Assembly (NCBI GenBank): GCA_958298945.1
Contig: OY282610.1
Location: forward strand, 50,289,667 to 50,353,666
Source: Atherix ibis
Taxonomy: Eukaryota > Arthropoda > Insecta > Diptera > Athericidae
Length of the DNA: 64,000 nt
Direction: 5' to 3'
The position numbers and the translations under genes are program-made. Below, piece after piece: positions 34,814-48,825 of the stretch; the stretch's first letter is position 1, and every line of letters begins with the position of its first letter. Below the pieces are notes generated by a model that had not been told where the DNA came from, made no database searches, and worked only from the letters and a program-made list of their open reading frames with translations.

Positions 34814-36250
34814 ATGAATTTTTTCTCAAAATCACCAACAAAAATTTATCCAGAAAGGATATTCTCATTCCAATCGAGAAAATATGTATTGGAGAAGCTT
34901 TGCCTGAAAGTACGCAATGACACCATAAAAACAATTCTAAAAACCTTAATTTGTATACAAAAAAAAACGAATTTTAGGAAAGAAAACTATAAATTTTATG
35001 AATTTTTTCTCAAAATCACCAACAAAAATTTATTCAGAAAGGATATTCTCATTCCAATCGAGAAAATATGCATTGGAGAAGCTTTGCCTAAAAGTACGCA
35101 ATGACACCATAAAAACCGTTCTAAAAACCTTAATTTTTATACAAAAAAAACGAATTTTAAGAAAGAAAACCATAAATTTTATGAATTTTTTCTCAAAATC
35201 ACCAACAAAAATTTATCCAGAAATGATATTCTCATTCCAATCGAGAAAATATGCATTGGAGAAGCTTTGCCTGAAAGTACGCAATGACACCATAAAAATA
35301 ATTCTAAAAACCTTAATTTTTATACAAAAAAAATGAATTTTAAGAAAGAAAACCATAAATTTTATGAATTTTTTCTCAAAACCACCAACAAAAATTTATC
35401 CAGAAAGAATTTTCTCATTCCAATGAGAATAATATGAATTGGAGAAGCTTTGCCTGAAAGTGCACAATCATACCCCAAACAAACATCTCCAAAAAACCAC
35501 CATTTTCATAGAGAAAAACAAATTTTAAGAGAAAGTGGACTCAGTGTAATAATTGTTGCCTCCTATTTTTTGAGAAAACTGGGTGCCTGGTGTAAAAATT
35601 GGATTTTCGTGAATATTGTCACAAATTTTCGAATTTTTGTGGTTTTTTGCATATCTTTAGGTGGTCAATTTATTTTGCTTTCAGTAAATAAAAAATTTAA
35701 TTTTAGGCAATTTTTTTTTAATAGTGCTCACAAAAATTTATTCTGAAAGGATATTCCTTTTTCGATCAGGATAATATGGATCTAGAAGGCTATGTTAAAG
35801 TGTATGTAATGAAACCATGAAACAAATTGCCATTTTTATCCAAAAAAGCAAACTTTATTTTTAAAAAAATACAGCGAACTTTAGGTATTTTTTTTTAAAA
35901 CGCCTGGAAAAAATTTTCCTGTAAGGACTTTTTTAGTCCGATCAGGATAATAAGAATAATTATTAGTTTCACATATGTATGCGCATTAACATCATTAAAC
36001 AAATTTTCGAAAAAATTTCCTTTTTCATAGAAAAATAGAAATTTAAAAAAAAATTTAATGATCTTTTGGCAAATTTTTCTCAAAACTCCCACCGAAATTT
36101 ATCGTGACATGTCATTTTCCTTCCAATCATTATATTAAGAGTCATAGAAGGTTTGCCTGAAAGTGTGCAATGACACCACAAAATAAATTCCAGAAAACCT
36201 TAATTTTTATACAAAAAAAACGAATTTTAATAAAGAAAACAATTAATTTT
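34814..36250 (+). repeat. HOR unit 20, n=3
   Basis: Three canonical monomers (beta-, delta- and epsilon-like), with the D block from 35364. An ordinary unit; the landmark spacing to the previous unit cannot be used because unit 18 lacks D4. Confidence 0.9.
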
Positions 36251-38053
36251 ATGAATTTTTTCTCAAAATCACCAACAAAAATTTATCCAGAAAGGATATT
36301 CTCATTCCAATCGAGAAAATATATATTGGAGAAGCTTTGCCTGAAAGTACGCAATGACACCATAAAAACAATTCTAAAAACCTTAATTTGTATACAAAAA
36401 AAAACGAATTTTAAGAAAGAAAACTATAAATTTTATGAATTTTTTCTCAAAATCACCAACAAAAATTTATCCAGAAAGGATATTCTCATTCCAATCGAAA
36501 AAATATGTATTGGAGAAGCTTTGCCTAAAAGTACGCAATGACACCATAAAAACAATTCTAAAAACCTTAATTTGTATACAAAAAAAAACGAATTTTAGGA
36601 AAGAAAACTATAAATTTTATGAATTTTTTCTCAAAATCACAAACAAAAATTTATCCAGAAAGGATATTCTCATTCCAATCGAGAAAATATGCATTGGAGA
36701 AGCTTTGCCTAAAAGTACGCAATGACACCATAAAAACCGTTCTAAAACCTTAATTTTTATACAAAAAAAACGAATTTTAATAAAGAAAACAATTAATTTT
36801 ATGAATTTTTTCTCAAAATCACCAACAAAAATTTATCCAGAAAGGATATTCTCATTCCAATCGAGAAAATATGCATTGGAGAAGCTTTGCCTAAAAGTAC
36901 GCAATGACACCATAAAAACCGTTCTAAAAACCTTAATTTTTATACAAAAAAAACGAATTTTAAGAAAGAAAACCATAAATTTTATGAATTTTTTCTCAAA
37001 ATCACCAACAAAAATTTATCCAGAAATGATATTCTCATTCCAATCGAGAAAATATGCATTGGAGAAGCTTTGCCTGAAAGTACGCAATGACACCATAAAA
37101 ACAATTCTAAAAACCTTCATTTTTATACAAAAAAAATGAATTTTAAGAAAGAAAACCATAAATTTTATGAATTTTTTCTCAAAACCACCAACAGAAATTT
37201 ATCCAGACAGAATTTTCTCATTCCAATGAGAATAATATGAATTGGAGAAGCTTTGCCTGAAAGTGCACAATCATACCCCAAACAAACATCTCCAAAAAAC
37301 CTACATTTTCATAGAGAAAAACAAATTTTAAGAGAAAGTGGACTCAGTGTAATAATTGTTGCCTCCTATTTTTTGAGAAAACTGGGTGCCTGGTGTAAAA
37401 ATTGGATTTTCGTGAATATTGTCACAAATTTTCGAATTTTTGTGGTTTTTTGCATATCTTTAGGTGGTCAATTTATTTTGCTTTCAGTAAATAAAAAATT
37501 TAATTTTAGGCAATTTTTTTTTAATAGTGCTCACAAAAATTTATTCTGAAAGGATATTCCTTTTTCGATCAGGATAATATGGATCAAGAAGGCTATGTTA
37601 AAGTGTATGTAATGAAACCATGAAACAAATTGCCATTTTTATCCAAAAAAGCAAACTTTATTTTTAAAAAAATACAGCGAACTTTAGGTATTTTTTTTTA
37701 AAACGCCTGGAAAAAATTTTCCTGTAAGGACTTTTTTAGTCCGATCAGGATAATAAGAATAATTATTAGTTTCACATATGTATGCGCATTAACATCATTA
37801 AACAAATTTTCGAAAAAATTTCCTTTTTCATAGAAAAATAGAAATTTAAAAAAAAATTTAATGATCTTTTGGCAAATTTTTCTCAAAACTCCCACCGAAA
37901 TTTATCGTGACATGTCATTTTCCTTCCAATCATTATATTAAGAGTCATAGAAGGTTTGCCTGAAAGTGTGCAATGACACCACAAAATAAATTCTAAAAAA
38001 CCTTAATTTTTATACAAAAAAAACGAATTTTAAGAAAGAAAACTATAAATTTT
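36251..38053 (+). repeat. HOR unit 21, n=5
   Basis: Five canonical monomers, with the D block from 37167. It carries GGATCAAGAAGG (near 37581), matching unit 17, and ACAGAAATTTATCC in D1, matching units 15-16. It appears to be a mosaic of variants from both. Confidence 0.9.
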
Positions 38054-39493
38054 ATGAATTTTTTCTCAAAATCACCAACAAAAATTTATCCAGAAAGAAT
38101 ATTCTCATTCCAATCGAGAAAATATGTATTGGAGAAGCTTTGCCTTAAAGTACGCAATGACACCATAAAAACAATTCTAAAAACCTTAATTTGTATACAA
38201 AAAAAAACGAATTTTAGGAAAGAAAACTATAAATTTTATGAATTTTTTCTCAAAAGCACCAACAAAACTTTATCCAGAAAGGATATTCTCATTCCCATCG
38301 AGAAAATATGTATTGGAGAAGCTTTGCCTAAAAGTACGCAATGACACCATAAAAACCGTTCTAAAAACTTTAATTTTTATACAAAAAAAAACGAATTTTA
38401 ATAAAGAAAACAATTAATTTTATGAATTTTTTCTCAAAATCACCAACAAAAATTTATCCAGAAATGATATTCTCATTCCAATCGAGAAAATATGCATTGG
38501 AGAAGCTTTGCTGAAAGTACGCAATGACACCATAAAAACAATTCTAAAAACCTTAATTTTTATACAAAAAAAAATGAATTTTAAGAAAGAAAACCATAAA
38601 TTTTATGAATTTTTTCTCAAAACCACCAACAAAAATTTATCCAGAAAGAATTTTCTCATTCCAATGAGAATAATATGAATTGGAGAAGCTTTGCCTGAAA
38701 GTGCACAATCATACCCCAAACAAACATCTCCAAAAAACCACCATTTTCATAGAGAAAAACAAATTTTAAGAGAAAGTGGACTCAGTGTAATAATTGTTGC
38801 CTCCTATTTTTTGAGAAAACTGGGTGCCTGGTGTAAAAATTGGATTTTCGTGAATATTGTCACAAATTTTCGAATTTTTGTGGTTTTTTGCATATCTTTA
38901 GGTGGTCAATTTATTTTGCTTTCAGTAAATAAAAAATTTAATTTTAGGCAATTTTTTTTTAATAGTGCTCACAAAAATTTATTCTGAAAGGATATTCCTT
39001 TTTCGATCAGGATAATATGGATCTAGAAGGCTATGTTAAAGTGTATGTAATGAAACCATGAAACAAATTGCCATTTTTATCCAAAAACGCAAACTTTATT
39101 TTTAAAAAAATACAGCGAACTTTAGGTATTTTTTTTTAAAACGCCTGGAAAAAATTTTCCTGTAAGGACTTTTTTAGTCCGATCAGGATAATAAGAATAA
39201 TTATTAGTTTCACATATGTATGCGCATTAACATCATTAAACAAATTTTCGAAAAAATTTCCTTTTTCATAGAAAAATAGAAATTTAAAAAAAAATTTAAT
39301 GATCTTTTGGCAAATTTTTCTCAAAACTCCCACTGAAATTTATCGTGACATGTCATTTTCCTTCCAATCATTATATTAAGAGTCATAGAAGGTTTGCCTG
39401 AAAGTGTGCAATGACACCACAAAATAAATTCTAAAAAACCTTAATTTGTATAAAAAAAAAAAACGAATTTTAGGAAAGAAAACTATAAACTTT
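38054..39493 (+). repeat. HOR unit 22, n=3
   Basis: Three canonical monomers, with the D block from 38605. The second monomer has AAAAGCACCAACAAAACTTT (near 38251), shared with units 18 and 25. The third lacks one C (GCTTTGCTGAAAG). D5 has CCCACTGAAATTT, a variant typical of the 39-44 kb zone. Confidence 0.9.
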
Positions 39494-40747
39494 ATGAATT
39501 TTTTCTCAAAATCACCAACAAAAATTTATCCAGAAAGGATATTCTCATTTCAATCGAGAAAATATGCATTGGAGAAGCTTTGCCTAAAAGTACGCAATGA
39601 CACCATAAAAACAATTCTAAAAACCTTAATTTTTATACAAAAAAAACGAATTTTAAGAAAGAAAACCATAAAGTTTATGAATTTTTTCTCAAAATCACCA
39701 ACAAAAATTTATCCAGAAATGATATTCTCATTCCAATCGAGAAAATATGTATTGGAGAAGCTTTGCCTGAAAGTACGCAATGACACCATAAAAACAATTC
39801 TAAAAACCTTTATTTTTATACAAAAAAAATGAATTTTAAGAAAGAAAACCATAAATTTTATGAATTTTTTCTCAAAACCACCAACAAAAATTTATCCAGA
39901 AAGAATTTTCTTATTCCAATGAGAATATTATGAATTGGAGAAACTTTGCCTGAAAGTGCACAATCATACCCCAAACAAACATCTCCAAAAAACCACCATT
40001 TTCATAGAGAAAAACAAATTTTAAGAGAAAGTGGACTCAGTGTAATAATTGTTGCCTCCTATTTTTTGAGAAAACTGGGTGCCTGGTGTAAAAATTGGAT
40101 TTTCGTGAATATTGTCACAAATTTTCGAATTTTTGTGGTTTTTTGCATATCTTTAGGTGGTCAATTTATTTTGCTTTCAGTAAATAAAAAATTTAATTTT
40201 AGGCAATTTTTTTTTAATAGTGCTCACAAAAATTTATTCTGAAAGGATATTCCTTTTTCGATCAGGATAATATGGATCTAGAAGGCTATGTTAAAGTGTA
40301 TGTAATGAAACCATGAAACAAATTGCCATTTTTATCCAAAAAAGCAAACTTTATTTTTAAAAAAATACAGCGAACTTTAGGTATTTTTTTTTAAAACGCC
40401 TGGAAAAAATTTTCCTGTAAGGACTTTTTTAGTCCGATCAGGATAATAAGAATAATTATTAGTTTCACATATGTATGCGCATTAACATCATTAAACAAAT
40501 TTTCGAAAAAATTTCCTTTTTCATAGAAAAATAGAAATTTAAAAAAAAATTTAATGATCTTTTGGCAAATTTTTCTCAAAACTCCCACTGAAATTTATCG
40601 TGGCATGTCATTTTCCTTCCAATCATTATATTAAGAGTCATAGAAGGTTTGCCTGAAAGTGTGCAATGACACCACAAAATAAATTCTAAAAAACCTTAAT
40701 TTGTATAAAAAAAAAAACGAATTTTAGGAAAGAAAACTATAAATTTT
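39494..40747 (+). repeat. HOR unit 23, n=2
   Basis: Two canonical monomers, with the D block from 39860. D1 has TTCTTATTCC, GAGAATATTATG and GAGAAACTTTGCC; D5 has CGTGGCATGTCA (near 40600). All recur in unit 26 about 3,581 bp later. Confidence 0.92.
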
Positions 40748-42002
40748 ATGAATTTTTTCTCAAAATCACCAACAAAAATTTATCCAGAAAGGATATTCTC
40801 ATTCCAATCGAGAAAATATGCATTGGAGAAGCTTTGCCTAAAAGTACGCAATGACACCATAAAAACCGTTCTAAAAACCTTAATTTTTATACAAAAAAAA
40901 ACGAATTTTAAGAAAGAAAACCATAAATTTTATGAATTTTTTCTCAAAATCAACAACAAAAATTTATCCAGAAATGATATTCTCATTCCAATCGAGAAAA
41001 TATGCATTGGAGAAGCTTTGCCTGAAAGTACGCAATGACACCATAAAAACAATTCTAAAAACCTTAATTTTTATACAAAAAAAATGAATTTTAAGAAAGA
41101 AAACCATAAATTTTATGAATTTTTTCTCAAAACCACCAACAAAAATTTATCCAGAAAGAATTTTCTCATTCCAATGAGAATAATATGAATTGGAGAAGCT
41201 TTGCCTGAAAGTGCACAATCATACCCCAAACAAACATCTCCAAAAAACCACCATTTTCATAGAGAAAAACAAATTTTAAGAGAAACTGGACTCAGTGTAA
41301 TAATTGTTGCCTCCTATTTTTTGAGAAAACTGGGTGCCTGGTGTAAAAATTGGATTTTCGTGAATATTGTCACAAATTTTCGAATTTTTGTGGTTTTTTA
41401 CATATCTTTAGGTGGTCAATTTATTTTGCTTTCAGTAAATAAAAAATTTAATTTTAGGCAATTTTTTTTTAATAGTGCTCACAAAAATTTATTCTGAAAG
41501 GATATTCCTTTTTCGATCAGGATAATATGGATCTAGAAGGCTATGTTAAAGTGTATGTAATGAAACCATGAAACAAATGGCCATTTTTATCCAAAAAAGC
41601 AAACTTTATTTTTTAAAAAATACAGCGAACTTTAGGTATTTTTTTTTAAAACGCCTGGAAAAAATTTTCCTGTAAGGACTTTTTTAGTCCGATCAGGATA
41701 ATAAGAATAATTATTAGTTTCACATATGTATGCGCATTAACATCATTAAACAAATTTTCGAAAAAATTTCCTTTTTCATAGAAAAATAGAAATTTAAAAA
41801 AAAATTTAATGATCTCTTGGCAAATTTTTCTCAAAACTCCCACCGAAATTTATCGTGACATGTCATTTTCCTTCCAATCATTATATTAAGAATCATAGAA
41901 GGTTTGCCTGAAACTGTGCAATGACACCACAAAATAAATTCTAAAAAACCTTAATTTTTATACAAAAAAAAACGAATTTTAATAAAGAAAACAATTAATT
42001 TT
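40748..42002 (+). repeat. HOR unit 24, n=2
   Basis: Two canonical monomers, with the D block from 41115. Private variants GAGAAACTGGACTC (41281), TTTTACATATC (41396), AAATGGCCATT (41576), AAGAATCATAG (41888) and GAAACTGTGC (41911) all recur in unit 27. Confidence 0.92.
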
Positions 42003-43259
42003 ATGAATTTATTCTCAAAATCACCAACAAAAATTTATCCAGAAAGGATATTCTCATTCCAATCGAGAAAATATGTATTGGAGAAGCTTTGCCTGAAAGT
42101 ACGCAATGACACCATAAAAACAATTCTAAAAACCTTAATTTGTATACAAAAAAAAACGAATTTTAAGAAAGAAAACTATAAATTTTATGAATTTTTTCTC
42201 AAAAGCACCAACAAAACTTTATCCAGAAAGGATATTCTCATTCCAATCGAGAAAATATGTATTGGAGAAGCTTTGCCTAAAAGTACGCAATGACACCATA
42301 AAAACCGTTCTAAAAACTTTAATTTTTATACAAAAAAAAAACGAATTTTAATAAAGAAAACAATTAATTTTATGAATTTTTTCTCAAAATCACCAACAAA
42401 AATTTATCCAGAAAGAATTTTCTCATTCCAATGAGAATAATATGAATTGGAGAAGCTTTGCCTGAAAGTGCACAATCATACCCCAAACAAACATCTCCAA
42501 AAAACCACCATTTTCATAGAGAAAAACAAATTTTAAGAGAAAGTGGACTCAGTGTAATAATTGTTGCCTCCTATTTTTTGAGAAAACTGGGTGCCTGGTG
42601 TAAAAATTGGATTTTCGTGAATATTGTCACAAATTTTCGAATTTTTGTGGTTTTTTGCATATCTTTAGGTGGTCAATTTATTTTGCTTTCAGTAAATAAA
42701 AAATTTAATTTTAGGCAATTTTTTTTTAATAGTGCTCACAAAAATTTATTCTGAAAGGATATTCCTTTTTCGATCAGGATAATATGGATCTAGAAGGCTA
42801 TGTTAAAGTGTATGTAATGAAACCATGAAACAAATTGCCATTTTTATCCAAAAAAGCAAACTTTATTTTTAAAAAAATACAGCGAACTTTAGGTATTTTT
42901 TTTTAAAACGCCTGGAAAAAATTTTCCTGTAAGGACTTTTTTAGTCCGATCAGGATAATAAGAATAATTATTAGTTTCACATATGTATGCGCATTAACAT
43001 CATTAAACAAATTTTCGAAAAAATTTCCTTTTTCATAGAAAAATAGAAATTTAAAAAAAAATTTAATGATCTTTTGGCAAATTTTTCTCAAAACTCCCAC
43101 TGAAATTTATCGTGACATGTCATTTTCCTTCCAATCATTATATTAAGAGTCATAGAAGATTTGCCTGAAAGTGTGCAATGACACCACAAAATAAATTCTA
43201 AAAAACCTTAATTTGTATAAAAAAAAAAACGAATTTTAGGAAAGAAAACTATAAACTTT
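42003..43259 (+). repeat. HOR unit 25, n=2 plus hybrid D1
   Basis: Two canonical monomers. The first starts ATGAATTTATTCTC, as in unit 28; the second has AAAAGCACCAACAAAACTTT. D1 at 42372 is a hybrid beginning with canonical AAAATCACCAAC and switching to GAAAGAATTTTCTC. Confidence 0.9.
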
Positions 43260-44329
43260 ATGAATTTTTTCTCAAAATCACCAACAAAAATTTATCCAGA
43301 AAGGATATTCTCATTTCAATCGAGAAAATATGCATTGGAGAAGCTTTGCCTAAAAGTACGCAATGACACCATAAAAACCGTTCTAAAAACCTTAATTTTT
43401 ATACAAAAAAAACGAATTTTAAGAAAGAAAACCATAAAGTTTATGAATTTTTTCTCAAAACCACCAACAAAAATTTATCCAGAAAGAATTTTCTTATTCC
43501 AATGAGAATATTATGAATTGGAGAAACTTTGCCTGAAAGTGCACAATCATACCCCAAACAAACATCTCCAAAAAACCACCATTTTCATAGAGAAAAACAA
43601 ATTTTAAGAGAAAGTGGACTCAGTGTAATAATTGTTGCCTCCTATTTTTTGAGAAAACTGGGTGCCTGGTGTAAAAATTGGATTTTCGTAAATATTGTCA
43701 CAAATTTTCGAATTTTTGTGGTTTTTTGCATAACTTTAGGTGGTCAATTTATTTTGCTTTCAGTAAATAAAAAATTTAATTTTAGGCAATTTTTTTTTAA
43801 TAGTGCTCACAAAAATTTATTCTGAAAGGATATTCCTTTTTCGATCAGGATAATATGGATCTAGAAGGCTATGTTAAAGTGTATGTAATGAAACCATGAA
43901 ACAAATTGCCATTTTTATCCAAAAAAGCAAACTTTATTTTTAAAAAAATACAGCGAACTTTAGGTATTTTTTTTTAAAACGCCTGGAAAAAATTTTCCTG
44001 TAAGGACTTTTTTAGTCCGATCAGGATAATAAGAATAATTATTAGTTTCACATATGTATGCGCATTAACATCATTAAACAAATTTTCGAAAAAATTTCCT
44101 TTTTCATAGAAAAATAGAAATTTAAAAAAAAATTTAATGATCTTTTGGCAAATTTTTCTCAAAACTCCCACTGAAATTTATCGTGGCATGTCATTTTCCT
44201 TCCAATCATTATATTAAGAGTCATAGAAGGTTTGCCTGAAAGTGTGCAATGACACCACAAAATAAATTCTAAAAAACCTTAATTTGTATAAAAAAAAAAC
44301 GAATTTTAGGAAAGAAAACTATAAATTTT
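43260..44329 (+). repeat. HOR unit 26, n=1 (minimal unit)
   Basis: A single canonical monomer, with the D block from 43443; landmark spacing is 1,071 bp, close to the minimum. It matches unit 23 in its private variants but lost one monomer. The join reads ACCATAAAGTTTATGAA (from the unit-23 delta tail) straight into D1. Confidence 0.92.
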
Positions 44330-45582
44330 ATGAATTTTTTCTCAAAATCACCAACAAAAATTTATCCAGAAAGGATATTCTCATTCCAATCGAGAAAATA
44401 TGCATTGGAGAAGCTTTGCCTAAAAGTACGCAATGACACCATAAAAACCGTTCTAAAAACCTTAATTTTTATACAAAAAAAACGAATTTTAAGAAAGAAA
44501 ACCATAAATTTTATGAATTTTTTCTCAAAATCAACAACAAAAATTTATCCAGAAATGATATTCTCATTCCAATCGAGAAAATATGCATTGGAGAAGCTTT
44601 GCCTGAAAGTACGCAATGACACCATAAAAACAATTCTAAAAACCTTAATTTTTATACAAAAAAAATTAATTTTAAGAAAGAAAACCATAAATTTTATGAA
44701 TTTTTTCTCAAAACCACCAACAAAAATTTATCCAGAAAGAATTTTCTCATTCCAATGAGAATAATATGAATTGGAGAAGCTTTGCCTGAAAGTGCACAAT
44801 CATACCCCAAACAAACATCTCCAAAAAACCACCATTTTCATACAGAAAAACAAATTTTAAGAGAAACTGGACTCAGTGTAATAATTGTTGCCTCCTATTT
44901 TTTGAGAAAACTGGGTGCCTGGTGTAAAAATTGGATTTTCGTGAATATTGTCACAAATTTTCGAATTTTTGTGGTTTTTTACATATCTTTAGGTGGTCAA
45001 TTTATTTTGCTTTCAGTAAATAAAAAATTTAATTTTAGGCAATTTTTTTTTAATAGTGCTCACAAAAATTTATTCTGAAAGGATATTCCTTTTTCGATCA
45101 GGATAATATGGATCTAGAAGGCTATGTTAAAGTGTATGTAATGAAACCATGAAACAAATGGCCATTTTTATCCAAAAAAGCAAACTTTATTTTTTAAAAA
45201 ATACAGCGAACTTTAGGTATTTTTTTTTAAAACGCCTGGAAAAAATTTTCCTGTAAGGACTTTTTTAGTCCGATCAGGATAATAAGAATAATTATTAGTT
45301 TCACATATGTATGCGCATTAACATCATTAAACAAATTTTCGAAAAAATTTCCTTTTTCATAGAAAAATAGAAATTTAAAAAAAAATTTAATGATCTTTTG
45401 GCAAATTTTTCTCAAAACTCCCACCGAAATTTATCGTGACATGTCATTTTCCTTCCAATCATTATATTAAGAATCATAGAAGGTTTGCCTGAAACTGTGC
45501 AATGACACCACAAAATAAATTCTAAAAAACCTTAATTTTTATACAAAAAAAACGAATTTTAATAAAGAAAACAATTAATTTT
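44330..45582 (+). repeat. HOR unit 27, n=2
   Basis: Two canonical monomers, with the D block from 44696. It is the duplicate of unit 24 (offset about 3,582 bp) and carries the same private D1, D2, D3 and D5 variants, plus its own CATACAGAAAAAC in D1 near 44840. Confidence 0.92.
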
Positions 45583-47204
45583 ATGAATTTATTCTCAAAA
45601 TCACCAACAAAAATTTATCCAGAAAGGATATTCTCATTCCAATCGAGAAAATATGTATTGGAGAAGCTTTGCCTGAAAGTACGCAATGACACCATAAAAA
45701 CAATTCTAAAAACCTTAATTTGTATACAAAAAAAAACGAATTTTAAGAAAGAAAACTATAATTTTTATGAATTTTTTCTCAAAATCACCAACAAAAATTT
45801 ATCCAGAAAGGATATTCTCATTTCAATCGAGAAAATATGTATTGGAGAAGCTTTGCCTGAAAGTACGCAATGACACCATAAAAACAATTCTAAAAACCTT
45901 AATTTGTATACAAAAAAAAACGAATTTTAGGAAAGAAAACTATAAATTTTATGAATTTTTTCTCAAAATCACCAACAAAAATTTATCCAGAAAGGATATT
46001 CTCATTCCAATCGAGAAAATATGCATTGGAGAAGCTTTGCCTAAAAGTACGCAATGACACCATAAAAACCGTTCTAAAAACCTTAATTTTTATACAAAAA
46101 AAACGAATTTTAAGAAAGAAAACCATAAATTTTATGAATTTTTTCTCAAAATCACCAACAAAAATTTATCCAGAAATGATATTCTCATACCAATCGAGAA
46201 AATATGCATTGGAGAAGCTTTGCCTGAAAGTACGCAATGACACCATAAAAACAATTCTAAAAACCTTAATTTTTATACAAAAAAAATGAATTTTAAGAAA
46301 GAAAACCATAAATTTTATGAATTTTTTCTCAAAACCACCAACAAAAATTTATCCAGAAAGAATTTTCTCATTCCAATGAGAATAATATGAATTGGAGAAG
46401 CTTTGCCTGAAAGTGCACAATCATACCCCAAACAAACATCTCCAAAAAACCACCATTTTCATAGAGAAAAACAAATTTTAAGAGAAAGTGGACTCAGTGT
46501 AATAATTGTTGCCTCCTATTTTTTGAGAAAACTGGGTGCCTGGTGTAAAAATTGGATTTTCGTGAATATTGTCACAAATTTTCGAATTTTTGTGGTTTTT
46601 TGCATATTTTTAGGTGGTCAATTTATTTTGCTTTCAGTAAATAAAAAATTTAATTTTAGGCAATTTTTTTTTAATAGTGCTCACAAAAATTTATTCTGAA
46701 AGGATATTCCTTTTTCGATCAGGATAATATGGATCTAGAAGGCTATGTTAAAGTGTATGTAATGAAACCATGAAACAAATTGCCATTTTTATCCAAAAAA
46801 GCAAACTTTATTTTTAAAAAAATACAGCGAACTTTAGGTATTTTTTTTTAAAACGCCTGGAAAAAATTTTCCTGTAAGGACTTTTTTAGTCCGATCAGGA
46901 TAATAAGAATAATTATTAGTTTCACATATGTATGCGCATTAACATCATTAAACAAATTTTCGAAAAAATTTCCTTTTTCATAGAAAAATAGAAATTTAAA
47001 AAAAAATTTAATGATCTTTTGGCAAATTTTTCTCAAAACTCCCACCGAAATTTATCGTGACATGTCATTTTCCTTCCAATCATTATATTAAGAGTCATAG
47101 AAGGTTTGCCTAAAAGTGTGCAATGACACCACAAAATAAATTCTAAAAAACCTTAATTTTTATACAAAAAAAAACGAATTTTAATAAAGAAAACAATTAA
47201 TTTT
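45583..47204 (+). repeat. HOR unit 28, n=4
   Basis: Four canonical monomers, with the D block from 46317. The first monomer (ATGAATTTATTCTC) matches unit 25; the next ones do not, which places the right edge of the 3.58-kb duplication near 45.77 kb. The fourth monomer has CATACCAATCG. Confidence 0.9.
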
Positions 47205-48825
47205 ATGAATTTTTTCTCAAAATCACCAACAAAAATTTATCCAGAAAAGATATTCTCATTCCAATCGAGAAAATATGTATTGGAAAAGCTTTGCCTGAAA
47301 GTACGCAATGACACCATAAAAACAATTCTAAAAACCTTAATTTGTATACAAAAAAAAACGAATTTTAAGAAAGAAAACTATAAATTTTATGAATTTTTTC
47401 TCAAAATCACCAACAAAAATTTATCCAGAAATGATATTCTCATTCCAATCGAGAAAATATGCATTGGAGAAGCTTTGCCTAAAAGTACGCAATGACACCA
47501 TAAAAACCGTTCTAAAAACCTTAATTTTTATACAAAAAAAACGAATTTTAAGAAATAAAACCATAAATTTTATGAATTTTTTCTCAAAATCACCAACAAA
47601 AATTTATCCAGAAATGATATTCTCATACCAATCGAGAAAATATGCATTGGAGAAGCTTTGCCTAAAAGTACGCAATGACACCATAAAAACCGTTCTAAAA
47701 ACCTTAATTTTTATACAAAAAAAACGAATTTTAAGAAAGAAAACCATAAATTTTATGAATTTTTTCTCAAAATCACCAACAAAAATTTATCCAGAAAGGA
47801 TATTCTCATTTCAATCGAGAAAATATGTATTGGAGAAGCTTTGCCTGAAAGTACGCAATGACACCATAAAAACCGTTCTAAAAACCTTAATTTTTATACA
47901 AAAAAAACGAATTTTAAGAAAGAAAACCATGAATTTTATGAATTTTTTCTCAAAATCACCAACAAAAATTTATCCAGAAAGAATTTTCTCATTCCAATGA
48001 GAATAATATGAATTGGAGAAGCTTTGCCTGAAAGTGCACAATCATACCCCAAACAAACATCTCCAAAAAACCACCATTTTCATAGAGAAAAACAAATTTT
48101 AAGAGAAAGTGGACTCAGTGTAATAATTGTTGCCTCCTATTTTTTGAGAAAACTGGGTGCCTGGTGTAAAAATTGGATTTTCGTGAATATTGTCACAAAT
48201 TTTCGAATTTTTGTGGTTTTTTGCATATCTTTAGGTGGTCAATTTATTTTGCTTTCAGTAAATAAAAAATTTAATTTTAGGCAATTTTTTTTTAATAGTG
48301 CTCACAAAAATTTATTCTGAAAGGATATTCCTTTTTCGATCAGGATAATATGGATCTAGAAGGCTATGTTAAAGTGTATGTAATGAAACCATGAAACAAA
48401 TTGCCATTTTTATCCAAAAAAGCAAACTTTATTTTTAAAAAAATACAGCGAACTTTAGGTATTTTTTTTTAAAACGCCTGGAAAAAATTTTCCTGTAAGG
48501 ACTTTTTTAGTCCGATCAGGATAATAAGAATAATTATTAGTTTCACATATGTATGCGCATTAACATCATTAAACAAATTTTCGAAAAAATTTCCTTTTTC
48601 ATAGAAAAATAGAAATTTAAAAAAAAATTTAATGATCTTTTGGCAAATTTTTCTCAAAACTCCCACCGAAATTTATCGTGACATGTCATTTTCCTTCCAA
48701 TCATTATATTAAGAGTCATAGAAGGTTTGCCTAAAAGTGTGCAATGACACCACAAAATAAATTCTAAAAAACCTTAATTTTTATACAAAAAAAAACGAAT
48801 TTTAATAAAGAAAACAATTAATTTT
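47205..48825 (+). repeat. HOR unit 29, n=4 plus hybrid D1
   Basis: Four canonical monomers. The first has AAAAGATATTCTC (47246), the second is followed by AAGAAATAAAACC (47551), and the third has CATACCAATCG. D1 at 47938 begins with canonical AAAATCACC. The D5 of units 28 and 29 reads GCCTAAAAGTGTGC. Confidence 0.9.
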
